Positions 1 through 10,499 are shown, numbered from the stretch's first letter. The stretch is 64,000 nucleotides of DNA from Nemophila menziesii (GCA_029959085.1 JARWIR010000091.1:1922001-1986000), one strand, 5' to 3'. Program-made: numbers and translations. Notes: generated by a model from the letters alone, not told the origin.

Positions 1-2
1 TC

Positions 3-2186
3 ATGGATGATTTCTCCATGTTTGGTGATGATTTTGATATATGTTTGGATAACTTGGAGAAAGTGTTAGTGAGATGCAAGGAAACAGATTTGGTGCTCAA
101 CTGGGAGAAGTGTCACTTCATGGTTCGCGAAGGTATTGTTCTGGGTCACAAAGTTTCGAGTGCTGGTTTAGAGGTTGATAGAGCAAAGATAGAGGTAATT
201 AAAACTCTTCCCCCTCCTGTTTCTGTTAAAGGGGTAAGGAGTTTTCTTGGCCATGCTGGTTTTTATAGGCGTTTTATTAAGGATTTTTCTAAGATTGCTA
301 AACCGTTATGCAACTTACTCGAAAAGGATTGCAAATTCCTTTTTGATGAAGCTTGTTTAGCGGCCTTCAAAGCAATCAAGGAAAAACTCATTTCTGCTCC
401 TATAGTGTTACCTCCAGATTGGAATTTACCGTTTGAGGTTATGTGTGATGCGAGTGATTTATGTATGGGAGCTGTATTGGGACAGAGAAAAGAGAAAGTT
501 TTTCATTCAATTTACTATGCTAGTAAAACTTTTAGTGGTGCTCAGATTAATTACACAGTTACAGAAAAAGAGTTGCTAGCAGTTGTCTATTCGTTTGATA
601 AATTTCGCTCTTATCTTCTTGGAGCGAAAGTTATTGTTTATACAGATCATTCCGCGATCAGATTTCTTATGGAGAAGAAAGATGCGAAACCAAGGTTAAT
701 CAGATGGGTGTTATTGCTTCAAGAGTTCGATTTAGAGATCAAAGATAGAAAGGGTTGTGAGAATCAGGTTGCAGATCATCTATCGCGCTTAGAGGGTTCA
801 GAGATGAATAATGGTACTGAAGCAGTTAGAGAAGAGTTTCCTGATGAGAGTTTATTCGTTGTTCGAGATTATGAGGCTCCGTGGTATGCAGATATTGCGA
901 ATTTAGTAGTGAGTGGTGTTTTTCCTGAAGGTTCTACTTATCAAGAAAGAAAGAGATTAGCTCATCGTGCTAGACAGTTCTTTTGGGAGGATCCTTTCCT
1001 CTACAAAGTTTGTGCTGATCAAATGATACGAAGATGTGTAGCGAGGGAAGAAACACAAGCCATTATAGCTGGGTGCCATGATTCATTATATGGAGGACAT
1101 TTCAAGGGAGATAGAACTGCTGCTAAGGTATTCCAATCAGGTTTTTACTGGCCTTCTGTTATTAAAGATTGCCATGAATATGTCAAGAGATGTTCGAGAT
1201 GCCAGTTTACCGGAAACATATCCAAGAGGGATGAGATGCCACGTAATAATGTATTAGAGGTTGAGATATTCGATGTTTGGGGCATAGACTTCATGGGTCC
1301 CTTCGTTCCTTCAAATGGTAACCTTTATATACTATTAGCTGTTGATTATGTTTCTAAGTGGGTAGAAGCGGTGGCTTTACCTACCAATGATTCACGAGTG
1401 GTGATCAAGTTCTTGAAATCACATATTTTCACTAGACATGGCACACCTAGAGTGATTATTAGCGATGGAGGATCTCATTTCGTTAATAAATATCTGAAGA
1501 CCGTTCTAGAGAAATATGGAGTTAGACACCGTGTATCTACTGCATACCATCCACAATCCAATGGTCAAGCTGAAGTTTCGAACCGTGAAGTCAAGTCAAT
1601 CCTAGAGAAAACCGTTGGTCCTACAAGAAAAGATTGGTCAATGAAGTTAGATGATGCATTGTGGGCCTATCGTACTGCGTTTAAGACTCCAGTTGGTGCA
1701 TCTCCCTATCGTATGGTGTATGGTAAGGCTTGTCACTTACCTTTAGAGCTTGAAATGGGTGCCTATTGGGCAATTGCGCAGTTGAACTTAGATCCTATCT
1801 TAGCCGGAAAGAATCGTATGATGAAGCTTAATGAACTTGACGAATTCCGATTGCATGCTTATGAAAATGCTAAACTTTACAAAGAAAATACAAAGAAATG
1901 GCATGACAATCGGATTCGTCCAAAGAACTTTGAAGTGGGGCAAAAAGTATTAAAGTATAATTCAAAGTTCAGCAATTTTCCGGGTAAGTTAAGATCTAAG
2001 TGGTCAGGTCCATACATAGTGACCAAAGTTACACCTCATGGGGCGATAGAAATAGAACATCCGCTCGAGAACCGTACCTTTATGGTTAACGGTCACAGAT
2101 TAAAGATATACCATGGAGGTGAAGATACCAATCGCTCGGAAGATCCACATCCCGGGGAGGTCATGTATCTCCTCGAGAATCCTTAG
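3..2186 (+). CDS. Athila pol polyprotein, C-terminal part (RT end, RNase H, integrase)
   Basis: An open 727-residue frame without stops. It begins at the RT catalytic MDD (the YxDD box) and the real start is outside the window. RNase H follows, with acidic residues D149, E190, D215 and D258 in CDAS, TEKELL, YTDHS and VADHLSR contexts. Integrase has a zinc-binding HHCC (H359, H366, C397, C400) and a catalytic D429, D488, E524 triad with the usual 35-residue D-to-E spacing. The C-terminus (GPYIVTKV region) is an SH3-like integrase tail with no chromodomain, as expected for Athila. The enzyme copies element RNA into DNA and inserts it. All visible catalytic residues are intact. The listed ATG is internal to RT and is not a true start. 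Confidence 0.93.
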   Translation: MDDFSMFGDDFDICLDNLEKVLVRCKETDLVLNWEKCHFMVREGIVLGHKVSSAGLEVDRAKIEVIKTLPPPVSVKGVRSFLGHAGFYRRFIKDFSKIAKPLCNLLEKDCKFLFDEACLAAFKAIKEKLISAPIVLPPDWNLPFEVMCDASDLCMGAVLGQRKEKVFHSIYYASKTFSGAQINYTVTEKELLAVVYSFDKFRSYLLGAKVIVYTDHSAIRFLMEKKDAKPRLIRWVLLLQEFDLEIKDRKGCENQVADHLSRLEGSEMNNGTEAVREEFPDESLFVVRDYEAPWYADIANLVVSGVFPEGSTYQERKRLAHRARQFFWEDPFLYKVCADQMIRRCVAREETQAIIAGCHDSLYGGHFKGDRTAAKVFQSGFYWPSVIKDCHEYVKRCSRCQFTGNISKRDEMPRNNVLEVEIFDVWGIDFMGPFVPSNGNLYILLAVDYVSKWVEAVALPTNDSRVVIKFLKSHIFTRHGTPRVIISDGGSHFVNKYLKTVLEKYGVRHRVSTAYHPQSNGQAEVSNREVKSILEKTVGPTRKDWSMKLDDALWAYRTAFKTPVGASPYRMVYGKACHLPLELEMGAYWAIAQLNLDPILAGKNRMMKLNELDEFRLHAYENAKLYKENTKKWHDNRIRPKNFEVGQKVLKYNSKFSNFPGKLRSKWSGPYIVTKVTPHGAIEIEHPLENRTFMVNGHRLKIYHGGEDTNRSEDPHPGEVMYLLENP

Positions 2187-3032
2187 AAGCGTGAGGTAAC
2201 CCGTCGAGCTTAACGACGTTAAACAAAAGCCAATTACTTGTATATTAGCTGAGTTTTTACATTTTTGCAATTTAGATTAGTTTGATTTTCGTAATTTTAT
2301 TGTTTTTATTAAGAAATGAGGAAGGGTAGTTGTTTTTGATGATTTCAGGGGTAAAACGGACTTGAGTTTGGGGTCGATTTGGCGAAAACAGAAGAAAAAG
2401 AGGTTGGATATCCAGGAGAAACCGGGAACCCGGTTTCACAAAACCGGGGACCCGATTTTGGAGCTGGTACCAACCACTTTTAACGCAACACTTGGCGTTT
2501 GGGTAATGTCACAGCGTCAGAATCCGGGTACCCGCATTTGGCAAAACCGGGTACCCGGTTTTGGTGCTGTAATTTCTGAAATTCCCTGACCCAGCGTCTT
2601 GGTGGCTTGCGTTTTCGTGCGTTTTGATTCGCGCCATCGACACAAATCCGGGTACCCGCATTTGGCAGAACCGGGTACCCGGTTTCGGAGCTGCTGTTGG
2701 TGAAATTTTCTGACGCACCACTAGCCTCCGTACCTCCGAAATTCATCTACCAAAACACTATATATCATCAAATCCTACCCTCTTTCACCACAAAAACATA
2801 AGATCAACTCACCTCCTCTCCAAAATATCATCAAATCCTTAGTTTTTCCCAAGATTCTTCTTCACCCAACTCCTTATATTAAACCCAATTCTTTTTTCTC
2901 CCATACAAATTAACCAAGACCCATCTCATATTTCACCTAGTTCTTAAATTCTTAAACCTCAAAACATCAAAATTCTAAACTTTTTCTCTAAGTTTTTCTT
3001 TATTTGAAGTTTTGAGTTTGGGGTGAAAAGAG
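2187..3032 (+). other. Athila-1 pol to env-like spacer with paired palindromes
   Basis: Non-coding. It starts with the conserved post-pol string gaggtaacccgtcgagcttaa and continues to the leader of the env-like ORF. From 2419 to 2686 it carries three pairs of CCGGGTACCCGG-type inverted repeats (listed separately). Two polypurine-like 12-mers TGAGTTTGGGGT lie at 2363-2374 and 3013-3024; the second is 8 nt before the env-like ATG. Positions 2740-3000 are C/T-rich and A-rich like a plant leader. Short ORFs here (for example 2362-2589) are repeat translations without support. Confidence 0.7.
2419..2686. repeat. Three palindrome pairs (CCGGGTACCCGG type)
   Basis: Pair 1 has centres at 2427.5 and 2449.5, pair 2 at 2529.5 and 2552.5, pair 3 at 2653.5 and 2676.5, so spacing within a pair is 22-23 bp. 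The best copies are a perfect 20-bp palindrome AAAACCGGGTACCCGGTTTT at 2543-2562 and AACCGGGTACCCGGTT at 2669-2684. The first member of pairs 2 and 3 is the shorter ATCCGGGTACCCGCA. Linkers inside pairs 2 and 3 are almost identical (TTTGGCAAAA and TTTGGCAGAA), so the pair itself is the repeated unit. Confidence 0.9.
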
Positions 3033-4349
3033 ATGACTAACAGAACCGGTGATTTCCGAAGAACTGCTCCTAGAAGAAAGACCACCATTGGTGGTTCTCA
3101 AGAACAAGCTATTGCGATTCCTGATTCGCGTCCTAAACGAAAAATTGACGAAGTAAGGCTTGATTCTAACAGAAAAGAAATCACAGGTCTAAAGAGAAGA
3201 TTGATTGATGAGATTGAAAGTGAGAAGGAACCAGAAGAGGAAATTGCGAAGAACATTGAGGAAGAAACTGAACAAGAGATTCCGGAAGCACCCGTTACGA
3301 AACCTCCGCGTATGAAGATGTGGGCCCACAAGCCTAAGAGGGTTTACACTTGTTGGAATACTCAGGTTCGTGAAAGAATTGAATTTTTAAAATTTGGTGA
3401 AGAGACGAATTTTCCTATGGGTATTATGAGTAGTGATTACAAGGAATATGCTGTGACATGTGCTAAGTTTGGTTGGAAGGCGTTACAAGAAAGGAAGCTT
3501 GAGTTTATTCCTACTTTTGTGCGAGAATTTTACGAAGGTTTAGCTACCTCACATGATGCCATTGATATCCGCAGAAAGGTAGTTCCTTTCTCTATTGAAC
3601 GTATTCGGAAATCATTGAAACTACCCAACTTTCCTGGAACATGTCCCTTCCAAGAAATTCTTAATGACCCTTCTTTTGATTTTGAATCCCTTTGGGGGAC
3701 CGTGCTTGTTAATGGGACTAGCCCAATTCCGGAAGGTGAAAGGTATCCTGGACAGTTTTACAGCAGTAGTTTGACACCTCATGCGAAGGTTTGGTCTCGT
3801 TTCATAATACCCACTTTCTTTGGTATTAAACACACTTCCGAGTTGAAGAAAGAGCACATATTTGTTATTAAGTGTATTTTGGAGGAGAAACCATTTGATG
3901 TTGCTAAGATCATTTATGATACAATCATGGAGTTCGCGAAATCACCAATGAAACAACAAAATCTGAAGTTTCCTTGTACTATTACTCAGTTGTGTTTAGA
4001 CGCAAAGATTCCGCGTAAGGACGCAGATATTGATACTGTTTCAGTTGGTGTGAGTATAGCTTTGAGCACAATCAAGAACATCCATGAAGAAGCAACACGA
4101 GCTACAAGAAGTCCAAGAACTCCTCAATCAAAGAAAGCGAAAACTGTACCTGAGTTGGAAGTGAAGATTCAGGTGTTGGAAGAGAATCAGGAGAGGATGA
4201 TTGCTACCTTGGGAAACGTTACAAAAGAATTGGACCTGCTTCGAAATTTAATCCTAGGCGTAAATACACTTCAAAACGCGATTTATGATGCTGTTACGCG
4301 AGATAAAGGTCCAGAACGCAACACCGATAACCAGCCTCGCGCTGGTTAA
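3033..4349 (+). CDS. Athila env-like ORF (putative plant transposon protein domain)
   Basis: An intact 438-residue ORF in the position of the third, env-like ORF of Athila elements. The N-terminus (about 1-95) is charged, rich in K, R and E. Residues about 110-330 resemble the putative plant transposon protein domain seen in Athila ORFs: a FVREFYEGL stretch, then KVVPFS, then KLPNFPGTC. The C-terminal 60 residues contain a likely coiled coil (VPELEVKIQVLEENQERM). I see no clear signal peptide or transmembrane segment, so calling it an envelope is a positional tradition and not supported by this sequence; function is unknown. The start is chosen because the ATG follows the polypurine-like 12-mer by 8 nt, a spacing also seen in Athila-2 and Athila-3. 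Confidence 0.8.
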   Translation: MTNRTGDFRRTAPRRKTTIGGSQEQAIAIPDSRPKRKIDEVRLDSNRKEITGLKRRLIDEIESEKEPEEEIAKNIEEETEQEIPEAPVTKPPRMKMWAHKPKRVYTCWNTQVRERIEFLKFGEETNFPMGIMSSDYKEYAVTCAKFGWKALQERKLEFIPTFVREFYEGLATSHDAIDIRRKVVPFSIERIRKSLKLPNFPGTCPFQEILNDPSFDFESLWGTVLVNGTSPIPEGERYPGQFYSSSLTPHAKVWSRFIIPTFFGIKHTSELKKEHIFVIKCILEEKPFDVAKIIYDTIMEFAKSPMKQQNLKFPCTITQLCLDAKIPRKDADIDTVSVGVSIALSTIKNIHEEATRATRSPRTPQSKKAKTVPELEVKIQVLEENQERMIATLGNVTKELDLLRNLILGVNTLQNAIYDAVTRDKGPERNTDNQPRAG

Positions 4350-4411
4350 GATACGTTTTCTAAACTTTCCTCTTAGTGTATATTAGTTTAAATGCTTTAT
4401 TGAGTCTTTTC

Positions 4412-4431
4412 GAGTCGTGGGGACACGACTC
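4412..4431 (+). promoter_or_regulatory. Conserved 20-nt stem-loop, Athila-1 copy
   Basis: GAGTCGTGGGGACACGACTC has perfect 8-bp arms and a GGGA loop. Copies lie at 30330-30349 (identical) and 7431-7450 (opposite strand, one change that keeps pairing as a wobble in RNA). Each copy is followed within a few bases by a polypurine-like G-rich motif. The role is unknown. Confidence 0.75.
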
Positions 4432-5150
4432 ATTTTTGAGTTTGGGGTGGGGTTCGTTGCCTCATCCCAGTTTTTTATGTGTTATTTGCTTTATTTGCTT
4501 TCAATAAAAGAATTTTCGGAGTTGCGTTTGACTATAGAAATTTTTAAATATCCCTTTAAGCATACTTTTGATAAATCTATGATAGTAAATAGTGGACTTT
4601 AGGGATTGATATAAAACGCACTTACAATTGCATGCGAACATAGGTAATTGATAGGAAAAATTAATTAACAATGCAAATGAAGTAAGCTTGTACTCAAGGA
4701 ATATGTTTGGTGTGTAGAACGTGAAATCCTAATTAGTAGAGAACCCACCTAGATATGAACTAAAGACAAACTATGTACTTAGGAAAATGATAGGGGCAGT
4801 TCTTTGTTAGCCATTTGTGCCTTTTTAGCCTTCTATCCCTTGTATTAATTATTATCCGTCTTAGCCCACTTTGAGCCTGTAGCTTTTTCTTTGTAGCCAC
4901 GATATAAGCCATTATCCCTTAGATTATTAGGCATGACCATATGACCCGCACTTGAATCACAATCCTGAGACATGTCTCGAGCTTGAGTTTGGGGTGGTGG
5001 GACCACATATGGGGACTTTAATGGGTTGGGATTGATGTGCTTTGTATTGTAGCACAATTGCAGATGATATATACTTGTAACCCTTTGCCGGGAATGTAGA
5101 AAAGTGAAAAAGAAAGAAAAAAAATGAAAAATTTTGAAAAATCATACAGT

Positions 5151-5192
5151 AGGATCCGGGAACCCGATTTCGAAAATCCGGGTACCCGGTTT
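5151..5192. repeat. Fourth palindrome pair of Athila-1, 3' of the env-like ORF
   Basis: ATCCGGGAACCCGAT (centre 5161.5) and ATCCGGGTACCCGGT (centre 5183.5), spacing 22 bp, the same unit as at 2419-2686 but 2.5 kb downstream. It lies between the arms of the CTTTGCCGG / CCGGCAAAG inverted pair and is followed by gcctctgtacaa and then a long A run. Confidence 0.85.
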
Positions 5193-5201
5193 GCCTCTGT
5201 A

Positions 5202-5236
<35 letters not shown>
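5202..5236 (+). repeat. Poly(A) run of about 35 bases
   Basis: An uninterrupted A tract inside the Athila-1 3' non-coding region, just after the palindrome pair. No target duplication or retroposon body is visible beside it, so it looks like slippage and not a separate insertion. Confidence 0.8.
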
Positions 5237-5238
<2 letters not shown>

Positions 5239-5834
5239 CTTGAAGAAAAGAAAAAGAAAAATATGAATGAATAAAACATCCGGCAAAGTGGAATTTTCTG
5301 AAAATCATCTTATTTTTAGTGGGTAGACATGGGGCGCTAAATTGTTGCGTATATGGGTGAGTGAGAACATCCTTTTGAGCGTTAACTCAAGCTCGAGGAC
5401 ATTGTGATGGTAAGTGAGGAGAGAGCCAAAAGCTCACTTCAAATTTACCAAATATACATCCATACCCGCCCTTAAGCCAATATTATAACCGTAAAGACCT
5501 CGTGATTCCTAAGTGCATAGTGAATTTATGATTCTGTTGATAGGGAATACGCTAGGTGGAGCGTTCAAAGCGAGTTAGGATTAATGACCACCCTATAGCC
5601 ATCATACAGAGATGAGTACAAGTGTAACCTTCAAGCATTGCGACTTTAATTTTATGATTGAGATTATTTATGTTTGATGTTGCATGATTAGTGTATGTAG
5701 ATGTTAATTTTTAAAGTTTGCTATATGAGATTTATCTTAGGAATTGCTTTAGGGTTTATTTGCTAGCTTCTATGTGTGTATACGTTTACTTCTACCCCTT
5801 TGTTTTGTTTTACTTTGTCGGGACGACAAAGGTT

Positions 5835-5846
5835 TGAGTTGGGGGT
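5835..5846 (+). promoter_or_regulatory. Polypurine tract of Athila-1
   Basis: TGAGTTGGGGGT ends 2 bases before the LTR start TGATGTCTCC. The same string occupies the same place in Athila-3 (31828-31839). It primes plus-strand DNA synthesis in LTR elements. Confidence 0.85.
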
Positions 5847-5848
5847 CT

Positions 5849-7400
5849 TGATGTCTCCCTAATTGTTCTTATTTTAGACCCTTAGGAGACATCATTTTTG
5901 GTGTTTATTTAATTAATTTGATAGACTTTTGGACTTAAAATGCAATAATCCGGAATTACCTTTTTAATTCTAACATTTTTAATTTATTAAACTTTTGCGC
6001 GTAATATTGGTATTTTTAGTGTAAAGTTTACAGGTTTTAGATGTTAGCTAGGAGAGGAATCCGAGGAGAAGGTCAAAGATCGTGAATTAGAGTCAAGACT
6101 TGAAGACAATTCCCGAAGATATTATTTTTAGAGCTGAAAATCCACTTTCCAGGCCAAAGATTGCTGATTTCGAGGCGCTTAAGCGATGATTTAGCCGCTG
6201 ACCTTTGAAGAGAAATCATTCCTTATCGAGTTACGGAACTTTAGCAACTGGAATGAGGTCAATCGGAGTTGTAACGCATCGGGAAAAGCTGTTTTAGTGA
6301 AGGCCTATCATCAGTTACGGGATTTTGGGCTTAGAAAGTGGGCTTGGACATTTAATTAGGCTTTTAATTTCTGGTCCAAGCCCTAGTCCGAATTTTTACT
6401 TATAAAAGGAGGTCTGGACTTCTATTTTTCACACAATTCACTTTCCACAAGATTAAAAACACCAGAGAAGCTACAGCAGGAAGAAAGGAGAAGCTACAAG
6501 AGCTGGAGTGGGTCTATAGCTCCGTTCGTAGTCATTCTGATTCCGAAAATTAGGTTTTTCTTATATTTTAATTTTGTAACGAATATGAATTCCATTTCTT
6601 TTTATTTTGTTTTTAATTTTAATATGAGCTAAGCTTTCATTAGTGCTTGAGAACAAAACAATGGGTGAATCCTAGTTTTATTTTATAACGAATGATGAAT
6701 TTGGGTTTCTGTTGAATTAAATTAAATTAGGGCTTTTACTCTTTTCGACAATTTGTGAATGTTTACTGATTTTAGAGTCGCGAACTAAAATTAGGTATTA
6801 GTATCTAAGCTATTCCATATATGTGGCGTATGGATCATCCTGACGGGGGGTTTAGGTACAGAAATAATTGTTCAATCTGGGATAAAAACTATTGATTCTG
6901 ACGAACTTAGTTAATCCTAGGGCCAAAGTGGTAATAAATCTTAATCATCCAACGGTGGATCATATTTACCCTGACGGGACTAGTGACACTTTAGGATTGC
7001 CTTATAGTCCACCCTGACGGGGGTATAAGGAGTTTAGAATCCCGACCATTGTAATTGACTGATTTAGCCCTTAAACAACATAAGTTAGAAAGTAAAATTA
7101 GGAGGATCCTTGCGTTCTCAAGTACTACATCTCATATTGCGTTTTCATACATTTTACTTGCGTTTTAGCTTCTACTTGCATTTTAATATTTGTCTTTCAT
7201 TCATTAGCTTTAATAAACAAAACCAAACAAACAATTTATTGTCTTTTATTTTCATAAGTGCATCAATCACTACTTGCTAAACATTGTGATCAACCATCCG
7301 TCCTTGGAACGAATCTGTATTATCATACATACTACTTGGGACAACCGTACACTTGCGGTTGTGGTTCGATTAGCATTTGCATTTATTTTTAGAACACACA
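5849..7400 (+). repeat. 3' LTR of Athila-1
   Basis: About 1552 bp, from TGATGTCTCC to GAACACACA. The first 50 bases contain TGATGTCTCC and its inverted copy GGAGACATCA. A TATA box TATAAAAG lies at 6401-6408. The right end is set by comparison with the other family LTRs and by the switch to Athila-2 internal sequence at 7401, so it may be off by a few bases. The matching 5' LTR is outside the window. Confidence 0.8.
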
Positions 7401-7430
7401 AAGGACCACCACCACCCCCAACTAAAAAAT

Positions 7431-7450
7431 GAGCCGTGTCCCCACGACTC
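7431..7450 (-). promoter_or_regulatory. Conserved 20-nt stem-loop, Athila-2 copy
   Basis: On the minus strand GAGTCGTGGGGACACGGCTC. It differs from the other two copies by one base in the 3' arm, which turns a T-A pair into a T-G (U-G) wobble, so the stem is kept in RNA. Confidence 0.7.
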
Positions 7451-8138
7451 GAAAAAGACTCAAGAAAAATAAAATTTAAAATTAGCATACATATTGCACA
7501 TAAAGAAATGGTAGGGAAGAAAGAAAACATACTCTTCGAGGCTATTACCTCGCCTTGTCGATACTCGGATTAAATTCTAATGTATCTTCTTCACCCAACT
7601 TCTTATTTTCTTTTCGTTCATGACACGTGATCATAATAGGATATTGAATTAAATAACGACATGGGAGAGATCGAAAATTCGTATCACCTCCTCATAGATC
7701 AATTGTGCCACATCTTCCTCTTCTCCTCACAAAATATAATTCAAACAACCCCAGCATTCCAAATTTCCATGAACCTTCATGTATTCTCCTTCAACTTCTT
7801 CTTCAAATACTTTCTTATAAGAAAAAGGTAGTTCCTTTAATTGTTTCCTTGGAGAAGCTATCAGGGCCCTTGAAGCTTTCTCTTTTTCTTTAGGTATAAG
7901 GTCTTTGATTTGTAGAGGTTGTGTTGTCTTCTTCACTAAGGTTGGAATCTTTTTGCTCATTGAATCAACACAGCTAGCTAACCTCTCTTCTCATGACTTG
8001 TTTTACCCTTTGAATTGGAACTAGGACTTTTCTCACTTGATTTCTTCTCAATTAAATCCAATACCTTGATTTCTTCATCTCCCATATAGTAGATAATGTT
8101 CATGTTCTCTTAATCATCTCACTTGACGCCCAACTCAA
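7451..8138 (-). pseudogene. Degraded env-like region of Athila-2
   Basis: On the minus strand a TGAGTTGGGCGT motif (8138-8127) is followed after 8 nt by an ATG (8116-8114), the arrangement that starts the env-like ORF of Athila-1. The frame is then broken repeatedly. Lys/Ser-rich fragments such as 7960-7727 remain, but I cannot find the conserved env-like core. Athila-3 has a similarly short remnant, so the two probably descend from the same deletion derivative. Confidence 0.5.
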
Positions 8139-8555
8139 AGCTTTAACCACTCTTGAAATTTGAAACTCTTGATTATTGGTTGTACAAGCTTAATTTGGGT
8201 TAGGAGGGGTGATTTGATGATGATTCTCTATGTGGGTAAGATGGATTCTTCATGGATTGGTTTGGATTTAAGAAATTGTAGGATGAATTTTTGCAATTTA
8301 AGCTTTTGATTCTTGGATTCAAGGTGTTTTGGTATGATATGGGTGGTTGAATCTTCTTTGTAATGATGTGGAGAATGAATTGGATGTGTTTTCATGGTGA
8401 TTGGGTAGTGTTTTGATGATTGGTAAAGGTTTTTATGAGCTCTAATGGAGTTGGGCAAGTTTTGGAGAAGAGATAGAGGCTTAAGGTTTAGTAAATTCGG
8501 AATAATAAGATTCAACCCTCTTTTATAAGCTTGAAGACCTGTTTTCTCTTTCTCT
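8139..8555 (-). other. Leader of the env-like region, Athila-2
   Basis: On the minus strand an A/C-rich non-coding leader that matches 29370-29720 of Athila-3 (both run through tccaa, catcaaaacactacc and aatcaag blocks). The 95-residue frame 8515-8228 is composition only: His, Leu and Ser rich, with no family match. Confidence 0.5.
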
Positions 8556-8566
8556 GGCGGCGTGCT

Positions 8567-8919
8567 GCGGTATACCGCGCATATCGTCCGGTATACCGCA
8601 CCTATCAGCGTTCAAAATTTTCGCCTCTGTACAATACACGTGGTACGACCCCGTGGCACGGGTTTTAGGCTCGCAGATCATGGCACGGACTAGGGGGTAG
8701 TCCGCAGGGTACCCCGCGATATCTGTAGCTCCCTTCGTCAAAATACCCGTGATAGCAACCCCGTGGCACGTGTTTTCGTGCGGTGCATGGCGCGGTATAG
8801 GGTCCGGTATACCGGACCCATCAGCTATTTTTTTTTCTTTTCTGTATAAAACACGTGGCTGCTACCGTGGCACGGGTTTTCACACCTACGGTATACCGCG
8901 GCTGAGGTCCGGTATACCG
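8567..8919. repeat. Three palindrome groups (GCGGTATACCGC type), Athila-2
   Basis: GGTATACC cores are centred at 8572.5 and 8593.5 (21 bp apart) and at 8893.5 and 8914.5 (21 bp). The middle group is centred at 8785.5, 8797.5 and 8809.5 (steps of 12 bp; the outer two are 24 bp apart). The best copies are GCGGTATACCGC (8567-8578) and the perfect 18-mer GGTCCGGTATACCGGACC (8801-8818). Between groups lie three CACGTG boxes (8637, 8767, 8852) and repeats of gtggcacgggtttt. This is the same spacer that carries CCGGGTACCCGG pairs in Athila-1. Confidence 0.9.
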
Positions 8920-9152
8920 CGCCCCTGCTTCAGTTTTTCCGAAAAAAATTGTTCGCCTTCCCTAACTCGATTTCTCCAATACCTAATCATCAAAAACACT
9001 AATACCTTCCTCAAATATGCAATATTAACTAAAATTAACTAAACTAAACATAAATTAAAAACTAGAAACGTAAAAACATAAAAGAAATTACGGGTTGTCT
9101 CCCGTTTAGCACTTTTGTTTAACGTCTTTCAAAGTTAGACGTGTTACCTCGA

Positions 9153-10319
9153 TTACGGATGACGAAATTTCCACCCCTTGCCTTTAATTCCCACGAAATT
9201 TTCAGCTCGATTCTTCATAATCATGGATGGTACCATCCAAGATGTCGTGGGAAGTGGTGTCTCTAGTGGTAACTCGATTTCACTTGTAGCATTACACTCC
9301 TCTAGCAATCCATTCATCTCTTTAGTTTCGAATCTTCGTTTGTTAGAAAGAATGTCCTTCATGAATTGACCGTATTTTGACATTCTTGTGAGAGCTTCTA
9401 CAAACGGGATGCTGATCTTTAACTTGTTCACCATGTCAACGAACTTCTTGAATTCCCGGTCATTGTCCTTTCTGACACGTGAAGGGAATGGTGGAGGAGG
9501 ACATGTGTTGGTTACCACTTGGCTCTCTTTCTTTTCTGGTGTCTTCTCTTGGACACTTCTTTGTTCAACTACCTCTTCGACCTTATCTTCTGTTGTTGCT
9601 TCTCCCCCCGTTTCTAGAATAGGTACTGGTTCTGGTTCTGGTCTTGGTGGAGGTAGTTGTTTTCCACTTCTTAATTCAACTGCATGACAAACTTTGTTTT
9701 CTTGAGCACTAGTATCACTTCGGAGTTGCCTCTCTGCAAGGATTTTAGTTTTTTCCACCATTTGTGACACTGTCTGCACCATCTCCATAAGCACACTCTG
9801 TGAGTCTTGGGACTCTTGCTGGCGATTCTCTATCTTTTCAATTAGGTTCATCATCTTAGCCATGCTTGAATTCAAACTCGAAGGTTGTTCTTGTATGGTT
9901 TGCTGCATTGAATAAGGAGGTGGTTCTTGATAAGCTTCATTATAAATTGGCGCTTCTTGATATATAGGTTGTGGAGGATAGTAAGATTTTGGTCGTGGTT
10001 GATAATAATCATCATAATAATGGTTATTATGATAATACGTCTGTTGATCTCCGACCCAATTGTAACTCTGTGGGGGTTGATACTCAGCGTAATTTCCTTG
10101 GGATTGATAATAGCCATCATGATAATGGTCTCTTTGATAAGGCATGAAGGAAATTGAGGCTGGATTATTCATGCAATATTCCCACGTGTGATCTCTTGCT
10201 CCACAACTAGGACATGAAGGTGCGGTATGTACTAGATCCCTCTGAGCTAGTTTTCGCGAGTGTTCTAATGCTTCCTCAAGTTGTCGGTTTAACTCCTTGA
10301 GCTTCAGAGATTCCATCAT
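9153..10319 (-). CDS. Athila gag, C-terminal part with zinc knuckle
   Basis: An open 388-residue frame. It starts near the primer site (163 nt downstream), but the Retrotrans_gag capsid-like domain present in Athila-3 gag is missing, so the product begins at a short helical stretch and goes straight to a knuckle-like CPSCGARDHTWEYC (about residues 36-49; C-X2-C-X4-H-X4-C). The middle is rich in Tyr, Gln and Pro (PPQSY, YYQPRP). The C-terminus carries the conserved Athila gag-protease linker (FVEALTRMSKYGQFMKDILS, then LLEECNA). The frame ends before the protease, where the pol deletion begins. It may be expressed from the adjacent LTR; function as a trimmed gag is uncertain. Confidence 0.8.
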   Translation of the reverse strand: MMESLKLKELNRQLEEALEHSRKLAQRDLVHTAPSCPSCGARDHTWEYCMNNPASISFMPYQRDHYHDGYYQSQGNYAEYQPPQSYNWVGDQQTYYHNNHYYDDYYQPRPKSYYPPQPIYQEAPIYNEAYQEPPPYSMQQTIQEQPSSLNSSMAKMMNLIEKIENRQQESQDSQSVLMEMVQTVSQMVEKTKILAERQLRSDTSAQENKVCHAVELRSGKQLPPPRPEPEPVPILETGGEATTEDKVEEVVEQRSVQEKTPEKKESQVVTNTCPPPPFPSRVRKDNDREFKKFVDMVNKLKISIPFVEALTRMSKYGQFMKDILSNKRRFETKEMNGLLEECNATSEIELPLETPLPTTSWMVPSMIMKNRAENFVGIKGKGWKFRHP

Positions 10320-10481
10320 GAATTAGCTTCTTCAGGATCTAATAACACGAAACCTTTATCTCCTAATAAATCTGCTTTCGCCTAAAAAGAATCTGTAAAG
10401 ACAAAAACTAAAAAGAAAAGCGTAAAATAGAACTAACTAAAATAAAAGCACAATATAATTGCACAAGGACTAACGATGTAG

Positions 10482-10499
10482 TCCCCGGCAGCGGCGCCA
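10482..10499 (-). promoter_or_regulatory. Primer-binding site (tRNA-Asp type), Athila-2
   Basis: On the minus strand TGGCGCCGCTGCCGGGGA, 6 nt inside the LTR end. It matches the 3' end of plant tRNA-Asp from memory with one mismatch (C for T at position 9). Athila-3 has the identical site. Confidence 0.85.

Larger units (their letters stand above)
4350..5848 (+). other. Conserved 3' non-coding region of Athila-1
   Basis: About 1.5 kb between the env-like stop and the 3' LTR. It aligns by eye, block by block and in the same order, with 30300-31841 of Athila-3: the hairpin at 4412, the 12-mer at 4437, the 12-mer plus GGTGG at 4984, a CTTTGCCGG / CCGGCAAAG inverted pair (5083-5091 and 5280-5288), the gctaaattgt block, and the block around gagagccaaaagctcac near 5420. 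No ORF of substance is present. Conservation in a copy with broken genes suggests cis-acting roles such as RNA processing, packaging or plus-strand priming; this is inference. Confidence 0.7.
1..7400 (+). mobile_element. Athila-type Ty3/gypsy element Athila-1, 3' part
   Basis: The window opens inside the reverse transcriptase, so the 5' LTR, gag and protease lie to the left. In order it holds RT end, RNase H, integrase, a palindrome-rich spacer, an env-like ORF, a long conserved 3' non-coding region, the polypurine tract and the 3' LTR. The Athila assignment rests on the integrase C-terminal signature [10 protein letters not shown] followed by AYWAI, the env-like ORF after pol and the LTR family. 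Both ORFs are open, so this is the youngest-looking Athila here. It ends exactly where Athila-2 sequence (opposite strand) begins, which suggests insertion into Athila-2. Confidence 0.9.

Noticed and set aside
2543..2684. GGTACC and CCCGGG strings as cloning-vector sites
   Set aside because: They recur with fixed spacing in element DNA and as GTATAC variants in other copies, with no vector sequence around them.
5202..5236. Poly(A) run as a retroposon tail
   Set aside because: No target duplication or body beside it.
9872..10157. Ile-rich ORFs overlapping the Athila-2 gag
   Set aside because: Shadows of the Tyr/Gln/Pro-rich gag region.
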